A stretch of 5,422 nucleotides of DNA, taken from contig DPVV01000277.1 of the NCBI GenBank assembly GCA_003526525.1, positions 1 through 5,422 of the forward strand, given 5' to 3'. Under the pieces are notes generated by a model. It was given only the letters and a program-made list of their open reading frames with translations, did not search any database and was not told the origin of the DNA. Source of the stretch: Lachnoclostridium phytofermentans. Its GTDB lineage: Bacteria > Bacillota > Clostridia > Lachnospirales > Lachnospiraceae. The first letter of the stretch is position 1. Each line of letters starts with the position of its first letter. The translations under genes were made by a program, and so were the position numbers. Shown here piece after piece: positions 1-4,362 of the stretch.

Positions 1-67
1 ATAATTTTTTAATTAAGGTTGTCTTTCCAGCTCCAAGAAAACCTGAAATAACATCTATTTTTGTCAT
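1..67 (-). CDS. COG0523/CobW-family G3E GTPase, N-terminal fragment (runs off left edge)
   Basis: Only the first 22 codons are present; the rest lies left of the window. The translation reads MTKIDVISGFLGAGKTTLIK and continues KL. It holds a Walker A P-loop (GFLGAGKTT, residues 9-17) right after a short first beta-strand, which is the hallmark N-terminus of the G3E P-loop GTPases grouped as CobW/COG0523 (relatives: CobW, YeiR, YciC, UreG, HypB). Family members bind GTP and act as metallochaperones or metal insertases in the cytoplasm, mostly for zinc, cobalt, nickel or iron. Which metal applies here cannot be read from this fragment, because the CxCC metal motif lies further in. The ATG at 67 follows a strong GGAGG site, so the start is secure. 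It has its own promoter and a structured leader. Confidence is high for the family and low for any specific role. Confidence 0.88.
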   Translation of the reverse strand, partial: MTKIDVISGFLGAGKTTLIKKL

Positions 68-72
68 AGTAA

Positions 73-78
73 TCCTCC
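73..78 (-). promoter_or_regulatory. Ribosome binding site of the CobW-type GTPase
   Basis: The minus strand reads GGAGGATTACTATG. The GGAGGA core lies 5 nt upstream of the ATG at 67 and fixes that start against the longer overlapping reading frame that begins at 191. Confidence 0.85.
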
Positions 79-84
79 ATTCTT

Positions 85-125
85 GTGCTTTCGCACCTTT
101 TCCTACCGACAGCACCTCGGTAAGG
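85..125 (-). promoter_or_regulatory. Two-hairpin 5' leader of the CobW-type GTPase
   Basis: The predicted leader (about 83 nt, from roughly position 150 to 68) contains two hairpins just before the ribosome binding site. Hairpin 1 (125-102) pairs CCTTACCGA with TCGGTAGG, with one bulged T and loop GGTGCTG. Hairpin 2 (96-85) is GTGC-GAAA-GCAC, a 4-bp stem with a GNRA tetraloop, ending 6 nt before the GGAGGA. The loop of hairpin 1 carries the same GTGC as the 5' arm of hairpin 2, so the GCAC arm could pair with either, giving two exclusive folds. That layout would suit translational control. I do not recognise it as a named riboswitch: no cobalamin box (GCCACTG) and no obvious Zur operator is visible. 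The hairpins are seen directly; regulation is inference. Confidence 0.5.
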
Positions 126-156
126 TTTACTTATCTCTTCTAATTTCCTGCCATAC

Positions 157-185
157 ATTATACTTCTCTTTATCAAGTATTTCAA
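157..185 (-). promoter_or_regulatory. Sigma-A promoter of the CobW-type GTPase
   Basis: The minus strand shows -35 TTGAAA (185-180), a spacer of exactly 17 bp, and a perfect -10 TATAAT (162-157). Transcription should start near 150, leaving a leader of about 83 nt before the ATG at 67. Confidence 0.8.
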
Positions 186-261
186 TGTCACTACTTAGTG
201 GAAATTATTATATTTTAATATTTTTTTCTAGCAGTTTTCATAGAAAATGATATGCACTTAG

Positions 262-428
262 AAACTTAACCCAAGTGCAATAGTAATAAGGACTGTACTT
301 ATTTATCTAAATGCTTACAAGAATACTCCCTAACCTCTTAGGTGGAAGATGAATTGAGCGCAGCTATCCTCTAGTTACCTTGTAGCTGTTGGACTACTTG
401 CCCAAGAAGCACCCACTTCAAGTGTTTA
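262..428 (+). ncRNA. Possible 6S RNA (ssrS-like) on the plus strand
   Basis: This non-coding stretch is more structured than ordinary spacer. The ends can form a bulged closing stem: AAAC (262-265) with GTTT (424-427), AAGTG (273-277) with CACTT (414-418), and CAA..GTA (278-285) with TACTTG (395-400). Inside lie three hairpins: AATAAG/CTTATT (285-303), CCTAA/TTAGG with loop CCTC (329-342), and CAGCTA/TAGCTG (361-388). A length near 165 nt, a rod with a closing stem, internal bubbles and an apical hairpin, and the 3' segment GAAGCACCCACTT (406-418), which I recall from Firmicute 6S RNAs, suggest 6S RNA, the RNA polymerase inhibitor. An extended -10-like TGATATGCA (248-256) would start transcription near 263. 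No clear -35 or terminator is seen, and the 6S assignment rests on memory of the family. The ends are approximate. Confidence 0.45.
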
Positions 429-435
429 GTACATG

Positions 436-2334
436 TTACTTGAGCAAACTCTTAATAAACTCCAAGAAGGTAGAATTTAGTCCTTCTCCGTACACAATCT
501 CACGTACACGAACCGGTTGATCGGTAATGATATTATCTACCCCCAGCTGCTTCATACGTTCTATCTCTGCAATCGAGTTAACAGTCCACGCATGGATTCC
601 TTTACCTAAACTGTGCGCATAACGAATCATTTCTCTAGAAATAAAGCTTGACTTGACACTAAAAAAGTCTGCATTTTCCCAATTATAAAAATATCCATAA
701 GCAAACGACATTATATATCCTGTTTTTATATCTGGATTAAGAGCCTTTACACGTCCTAGAGCACCATAGTTTACTGAACTTAATACACACTGCTCTTCCA
801 TATCATACTCTTCAATTAATCGAACTACCTCTTCTACAAGTTGTTTTTCATGGCTATTAATCTTTAATTCAATATTTAACTTCATCGTATTTTGACAAAG
901 GGCTAAAACCTCTTCTAACTTAGGGATCCTTGTTTCTTCAAATTCCTTACCAAATTTCTTTCCCGCATCAATTTTCTGCAGTTCCTCATACGTTAAGTTC
1001 CAAATATACTTGTTTTTCCCTGTTGTTCGTTTTAGATTCGTATCGTGAAGCAGTATTATTTCCCCATCCTTTGTCTCCTGAACATCGATTTCTGCATAAT
1101 CACTAAGATTATCAATTGCAGCCTGGATGGCTGGTATGGTATTCTCTGGTGCTACACTTGAAAACCCACGGTGCGCAGTTATCGCGGTACCAAACAACGG
1201 CTCACGATTTGTTAATATATTACTTTTTAAATTTTGTTCAAAATACAATCCAACTAAAGCAAACGATAATCCACCTACAAAAACTACAGTTCTCGTATAC
1301 TTACTTTTACGAATTCGAAACCAAATACTACGATTTTCAAAAACGAAAGAATCTTCAACTTCTGATATCTTTTCTTGCATTGCAAGGATTTGTGCCTCTC
1401 CTCTCATATCTGTTAGCTTATATTGTAAGAATAACCTTGTAACAAGTGAACAGTTTACAATAATAGATAACACTCCAGCTATTAAAGAAAAGTATAGATT
1501 TATCTGATCGAAAGTTGTTAGAAATACCGCTACCACAAGATTTTCGCTTACTGTCCAATAGATAATCAAACCAGATAGAAATACTACAGCATAATACAGA
1601 GCAATGTAAAATAAACATAAAAGCACATTGTAACCTATCATCGATGAAGCAATCTTGGTACCATGTCCTTTTAATGTTTTACAGCTCATCCGATAAGCAT
1701 CACGAAAGTTCATTTCATCAAAGCTACAATAATGTAATACAAAGATACCCCGATATAAGAAATAGGCAGCTGCAACGAGTAATATAAGTAAACCAATCAC
1801 TACAACTTTATAATCTAAAATCGTATTGAAAAGATAAGCAGGTATTCTCATCTGCATAATCATTCCCAGTAAAAGAGGTAAACTATACACAAAATAATAG
1901 AATAAAGCATAAAAATTAAGCGCTCGGTTTCCTTTTCTCCTAATCAAACGAAAAGATTCCCATAAACCAGGGAAAAACACATGACTTACCCTAATTTTTC
2001 GAAACCTTAGACTACTATGATAGTATACGATCAGTGACATCATCTCCACATAGATAAACACAGAAATCAAAATGAGTAACAAAGCAATACCAGCTATCGA
2101 TGCTGGTGATGCTATGAACGCAAACAAATTCTCTAAGGTGAGATAACTATATCCTGAAAGCTTTAATGAACCTTTCATAAGTACACTAACTAGCGGTACC
2201 ATAACAATTAAAAAGATTGCTTTATAAATAAATTCAAATAATATTAATGTCTTTATATTCTTAAGTTTACTAAACCAATTTTTTGATAACCATTGTTTCA
2301 CTAATTTTTCCGTCTTCTTTCTTTCGTTTTCCAT
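436..2334 (-). CDS. Membrane-anchored glycerophosphodiester phosphodiesterase (GPDPase_memb + GDPD)
   Basis: A two-domain protein of 632 aa when started at the ATG at 2334. Residues 1 to about 330 are an integral membrane region with roughly seven hydrophobic segments (about 29-53, 80-103, 140-162, 172-194, 233-260, 267-298 and a final anchor near 350-366), matching the membrane domain often fused to GDPD in Firmicutes. Residues about 384-618 are the catalytic TIM-barrel GDPD domain, which hydrolyses glycerophosphodiesters to sn-glycerol-3-phosphate plus an alcohol. The catalytic set is intact: HRG (His388, Arg389), APENT (Glu397), EIDVQ (Glu415, Asp417), LLHD (His430), NIELK (Glu489, Lys491) and the late AWTVN. 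The catalytic domain follows the last membrane segment and is probably exposed outside the cell. The substrate may be deacylated phospholipid head groups or glycerol-phosphate polymers such as lipoteichoic acid; this is inferred. No glycerol-phosphate transporter or kinase is adjacent. A GTG start two codons earlier (2340) is possible but too close to the ribosome binding site. Confidence 0.92.
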   Translation of the reverse strand: MENERKKTEKLVKQWLSKNWFSKLKNIKTLILFEFIYKAIFLIVMVPLVSVLMKGSLKLSGYSYLTLENLFAFIASPASIAGIALLLILISVFIYVEMMSLIVYYHSSLRFRKIRVSHVFFPGLWESFRLIRRKGNRALNFYALFYYFVYSLPLLLGMIMQMRIPAYLFNTILDYKVVVIGLLILLVAAAYFLYRGIFVLHYCSFDEMNFRDAYRMSCKTLKGHGTKIASSMIGYNVLLCLFYIALYYAVVFLSGLIIYWTVSENLVVAVFLTTFDQINLYFSLIAGVLSIIVNCSLVTRLFLQYKLTDMRGEAQILAMQEKISEVEDSFVFENRSIWFRIRKSKYTRTVVFVGGLSFALVGLYFEQNLKSNILTNREPLFGTAITAHRGFSSVAPENTIPAIQAAIDNLSDYAEIDVQETKDGEIILLHDTNLKRTTGKNKYIWNLTYEELQKIDAGKKFGKEFEETRIPKLEEVLALCQNTMKLNIELKINSHEKQLVEEVVRLIEEYDMEEQCVLSSVNYGALGRVKALNPDIKTGYIMSFAYGYFYNWENADFFSVKSSFISREMIRYAHSLGKGIHAWTVNSIAEIERMKQLGVDNIITDQPVRVREIVYGEGLNSTFLEFIKSLLK

Positions 2335-2343
2335 ACTCACTTG

Positions 2344-2349
2344 TCACCT
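2344..2349 (-). promoter_or_regulatory. Ribosome binding site deciding the GDPD start
   Basis: The minus strand reads AGGTGACAAGTGAGTATG. The AGGTGA core is 9 nt from the ATG at 2334 but only 3 nt from the in-frame GTG at 2340, so the ATG is the better start. Confidence 0.6.
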
Positions 2350-2382
2350 ACTATTATCCAAGTGCTCCTATCTATTTTGACA

Positions 2383-2431
2383 CAAAAATGGAGATATTAC
2401 AATACAAATATAGTGTTCGCAATATCTCCAT
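2383..2431 (-). terminator. Rho-independent terminator of the MFS gene
   Basis: On the minus strand a 13-bp stem (ATGGAGATATTGC, 2431-2419, with GTAATATCTCCAT, 2400-2388, one G-U pair) with an 18-nt loop is followed by TTTTG. It lies 24 bases after the MFS stop codon. The stem is fairly AT-rich and the T-run short, so termination may be incomplete, which would let some transcripts reach the GDPD gene. Confidence 0.7.
2394..2422 (-). promoter_or_regulatory. Weak candidate promoter for the GDPD gene inside the upstream terminator
   Basis: The minus strand has TTGCGA (2422-2417), a 17-bp spacer and TAATAT (2399-2394), each matching the sigma-A consensus at 4 of 6 positions. Start would be near 2387, giving a leader of about 50 nt. 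The -35 and -10 boxes sit in the two arms of the MFS terminator hairpin. It is the only candidate I found for this gene; readthrough from the MFS gene is the alternative. Confidence 0.3.
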
Positions 2432-2455
2432 GAATGGGTTAATATTTATAAATCT

Positions 2456-3742
2456 TTAATCGTCGACATCAAAGTTTTCCAACATCTTCTGCTTTTTTTC
2501 TGGCTTAGCATCACCATGTTTTACAAATAACATCGTAATAAATGATCCGATAGAAAAGAAAACAGCATAAGGGAATAACGTACGGTAAGAAACAAATTCT
2601 AATAACGCACCAGATATAATTGGAGTCATGATCTGAGCTGTCATGGAGAACGTATAGTAATAACCTGTATATTTACCCACATCACATCCCTTACTCATCT
2701 CAACAATCATCGGATAAGAGTTTACGCTAATTGCAGCCCATCCCATACCAGTGATTGCAAAAACAACATTAATTAATGGTGAATATTCTAAGAAGAAGCA
2801 TCCACACACATAAGAGAATGTAATCAAGCTAATACCAATTAAAATCGTCTTCTTACGACCAATTTTACTTGCAATGATACCAATCGGTATATAGCTTACA
2901 ATCGCTGCTCCCGTCGCAACCAAAAGACAGCTAGTAAAACCACCTGTGCCAAGTTTCCACACAACTTCGGTATATCTAGAGAATGCTGTTGTTATCGCAT
3001 TGTATGCTGTAAACCATAAAAAGATAGATGCTACCAAGAAGATTAAACTCCGTTTTACTTCTGGCTTCATCGGTTCTTTCTTAACCTCTGCAGTTTCTTT
3101 TGGCTCATCCACATTATAAATTGCAACTTCTTCTCTCATCTTATTTTCACGGATTGTGATAATTAAAACAATAACAGCGATTATCATAATCAAAGCTACT
3201 GCGGTATAAAGTGGTATGTAATTTGGTATGTAATCTGGTGAATCCTCTTTCTTCACTAATAGTCTAATTAACATTAAACTGATTAATCCACCAATTGCAC
3301 CCATTAAATTAATAATAGCATTCGCCATACTACGAAGTGGCTTAGGTGTTAAATCCGGCATAAGTGCAACTGCAGGTGAACGATAAGTCCCCATGGATAT
3401 GAGCACTAGACCAAGCGCTATAATAAAGACTACAAATTGCTTTTGCTGGTCAGCAATTGGTATTATCATCATGAATATCGTTGATGCGATGGTTCCTACG
3501 ACAATAAATGGTGTCCGCCTACCCAATCTAGTACTCGTTTGATCCGACAGCATACCAAATAGAGGTAATAAAAATAAAGCAAGAACATTATCAAGTGCCA
3601 TGATTACCCCAGTAACTGTTTCTCCTACCCCAAACGTATTCTTTAGGATTAATGGGATAATGTTGTCATATAGCTGCCAAAAACAACTGATCGATAGAAA
3701 GGCAAGACCTACAAAAAACGTACGCTTATAATTTAATTTCAT
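2456..3742 (-). CDS. MFS transporter, SLC45/GPH-like sugar-type permease
   Basis: A 428-aa protein with about 12 hydrophobic segments and short loops, the usual size for the major facilitator superfamily. It acts in the cytoplasmic membrane as a secondary transporter. The loop between TM2 and TM3 (about residues 61-78) reads PLFGMLSDQTSTRLGRRTPF, a motif A variant typical of SLC45/GPH-type sugar carriers. A second copy-like loop, IASKIGRKKT, lies between TM8 and TM9 (about 289-298). The late stretch MIVEMSK...GKYTGYYY (about 345-363) is also typical of that group. A charged Lys/Glu-rich central loop (about 198-230) separates the two six-helix halves. The substrate is unknown; a disaccharide or similar solute with proton or cation coupling is inferred from the family. 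No glycoside hydrolase or regulator lies beside it. An upstream ATG at 3760 adds six residues but has no ribosome binding site; the ATG at 3742 follows GGGAGGG. Confidence 0.88.
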   Translation of the reverse strand: MKLNYKRTFFVGLAFLSISCFWQLYDNIIPLILKNTFGVGETVTGVIMALDNVLALFLLPLFGMLSDQTSTRLGRRTPFIVVGTIASTIFMMIIPIADQQKQFVVFIIALGLVLISMGTYRSPAVALMPDLTPKPLRSMANAIINLMGAIGGLISLMLIRLLVKKEDSPDYIPNYIPLYTAVALIMIIAVIVLIITIRENKMREEVAIYNVDEPKETAEVKKEPMKPEVKRSLIFLVASIFLWFTAYNAITTAFSRYTEVVWKLGTGGFTSCLLVATGAAIVSYIPIGIIASKIGRKKTILIGISLITFSYVCGCFFLEYSPLINVVFAITGMGWAAISVNSYPMIVEMSKGCDVGKYTGYYYTFSMTAQIMTPIISGALLEFVSYRTLFPYAVFFSIGSFITMLFVKHGDAKPEKKQKMLENFDVDD

Positions 3743-3746
3743 AGAA

Positions 3747-3753
3747 CCCTCCC
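3747..3753 (-). promoter_or_regulatory. Ribosome binding site deciding the MFS start
   Basis: The minus strand reads GGGAGGGTTCTATG, a near-perfect Shine-Dalgarno 4-5 nt before the ATG at 3742. It falls inside the six-codon extension that would result from using the ATG at 3760, which argues for the shorter form. Confidence 0.8.
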
Positions 3754-3772
3754 AATACATTTTGATGCCTGT

Positions 3773-3801
3773 ATTATACCATATTCTACCGTTTTATTAA
3801 A
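3773..3801 (-). promoter_or_regulatory. Extended -10 promoter of the MFS gene
   Basis: The minus strand has TGGTATAAT: a perfect -10 (3778-3773) preceded by the extended -10 TG motif. A weak -35 TTTAAT (3801-3796) sits 17 bp upstream. Start is expected near 3766, giving a leader of only about 24 nt. Confidence 0.7.
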
Positions 3802-3976
3802 GTAAAAAGTGTATAAGATACTAGAAATATCGAACTCTATCATAATTTATTTGTAGCTAATAAATTGTACTAATTGATTGTATCACTCTAGGATTTCTTA
3901 AGATTTAACAAGTGGCTTATTAATTTTAATTGATGGCTAATTGCATCATGTTTGGCATAGGACAAAGTAGTTTCAT
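3802..3976 (-). other. AT-rich spacer between the structured RNA and the MFS promoter
   Basis: I see no coding region here. A 15-codon ATG frame starting at 3976 lacks a ribosome binding site. The stretch holds a second copy of CCTAGAGT (3892-3885) like the one ending the upstream RNA domain, a small palindrome TCTTAAGA near 3900, and the repeated words TTAGCCA and TAAGCCA. No convincing terminator is present on the minus strand, so transcripts from the 4089-4117 promoter may run through into the MFS gene. Confidence 0.4.
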
Positions 3977-4083
3977 AACTCTAGGCTTACTGAGTCGCAA
4001 ACTTGAGGGCGAAGGTACTTTATCTAGTCAAATACATTTCGCTTTAACTAACCCTTAGGTGAGTGTACACCTCTTGGAGAGTT
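3977..4083 (-). ncRNA. Structured RNA domain with closing stem and predicted pseudoknot (unassigned)
   Basis: On the minus strand this 107-nt segment begins where the upstream promoter should start transcription (4082-4083). Its ends pair as AACTCT (4083-4078) with AGAGTT (3982-3977). Within it are hairpin AGGTG/CACCT (4072-4057, 6-nt loop) and hairpin TAGTTAAA/TTTGACTA (4050-4025, 8 bp with one G-U). The 10-nt loop of the latter (GCGAAATGTA) carries GCGAA (4042-4038), which can pair with TTCGC (4013-4009), making an H-type pseudoknot. There is no good reading frame. It could be an independent small RNA or the aptamer-like part of a long leader to the MFS gene, whose start is about 235 bases downstream. 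The clostridial raiA-motif RNA is a family I would test first, because of its compact pseudoknotted form, but I cannot confirm the match by eye. No lysine, SAM, c-di-GMP or M-box signature was found. Confidence 0.6.
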
Positions 4084-4088
4084 TTAGA

Positions 4089-4117
4089 TTTATATGAAAA
4101 TTTCAGCGTAATTTCAA
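4089..4117 (-). promoter_or_regulatory. Sigma-A promoter of the structured RNA
   Basis: The minus strand shows -35 TTGAAA (4117-4112), a 17-bp spacer and -10 TATAAA (4094-4089), each one mismatch or two from consensus. Start is predicted at A4082, which is the first or second base of the RNA's closing stem. No protein gene begins within 300 bases downstream. Confidence 0.75.
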
Positions 4118-4127
4118 ATAAGTCTAG

Positions 4128-4165
4128 AAAAAGCTGATTCCTGTACTATACAGAAATCAGCTTTT
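4128..4165. terminator. Long hairpin terminator, bidirectional in form
   Basis: An 11-bp stem AAAAGCTGATT (4129-4139) with AATCAGCTTTT (4155-4165) continues, after one C-A mismatch, as CTGTA/TACAG around a CTA loop. On the minus strand the stem ends in TTTTT and on the plus strand in TTTTATCT, so it could stop transcription either way. With no plus-strand gene nearby, its likely job is to end the DUF2298 transcript, about 200 bases after that stop codon, and insulate the promoter just below it. Confidence 0.8.
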
Positions 4166-4253
4166 ATCTACAAGCTTTTAATACTAGCTTTTATTTACTA
4201 GCTCTTATTTACCAGCTTTTGTTTACTAGTTTTTACTTACTAGCATTAAAATA
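4157..4253. repeat. Degenerate 14-bp tandem repeat array, about 7 copies
   Basis: Units near the consensus CTAGCTTTTATTTA follow head to tail: 4157-4170 (TCAGCTTTTATCTA), 4171-4183 (one base short), 4184-4197 (consensus), 4198-4211, 4212-4225, 4226-4239, and a decayed last copy at 4240-4253. The first unit doubles as the 3' arm of the terminator hairpin, suggesting the array grew by slippage from that arm. It is non-coding and lies in the 3' untranslated region of the DUF2298 gene. Unlike CRISPR there are no spacers. Confidence 0.8.
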
Positions 4254-4303
4254 CCTTAATCAAAGGTTATATTTTAGAAATGTAATTTTAAATTAAGAAT
4301 TAA

Positions 4304-4337
4304 TAGTTATAAAGTTAGTTATAAAGTTCTTATAACT
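4304..4337. repeat. 12-bp tandem duplication with inverted repeat
   Basis: TAGTTATAAAGT occurs twice in direct contact (4304-4315 and 4316-4327). The second copy also pairs with what follows: AGTTATAA (4317-4324) and TTATAACT (4330-4337) form a perfect 8-bp inverted repeat with a 5-nt loop. It sits about 25 bases after the DUF2298 stop codon. The stem is almost all A-T, so it would be a weak structure. No T-run follows, so it is not a terminator. Confidence 0.65.
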
Positions 4338-4362
4338 TCATACTTACCTGAATATTCTCGTA

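Noticed and set aside
9..191. 60-codon minus-strand frame starting at 191
   Set aside because: It overlaps the GTPase start in another frame, its ATG lies upstream of the -10 of the promoter at 157-185, and its codons cover the leader hairpins and ribosome binding site.
1116..1507. Two plus-strand frames of 108 and 126 codons
   Set aside because: Both lie wholly opposite the GDPD gene, lack ribosome binding sites and show no recognisable protein pattern.
1418..1618. 66-codon minus-strand frame
   Set aside because: Out-of-frame shadow within the membrane domain of the GDPD gene.
3743..3760. Six-residue N-terminal extension of the MFS protein
   Set aside because: The extension contains the GGGAGGG ribosome binding site of the ATG at 3742 and has none of its own.
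3929..3976. 15-codon peptide frame after the structured RNA (minus strand)
   Set aside because: No Shine-Dalgarno before the ATG and no peptide feature; length is within chance expectation.
4051..4080. Magnesium M-box riboswitch suggested by TTAGGTGAG on the plus strand
   Set aside because: The rest of the M-box core is absent and no plus-strand gene follows.
3977..4083. Plus-strand small RNA ending at the terminator at 4128-4165
   Set aside because: The closing stem also forms on the plus strand, but the plus-strand promoter candidate (TTGGCA-16-CATAAC) is weaker and would start inside the stem arm, whereas the minus-strand promoter fits exactly.
4157..4253. CRISPR array
   Set aside because: The 14-bp units are contiguous and degenerate, with no spacers and no cas genes nearby.
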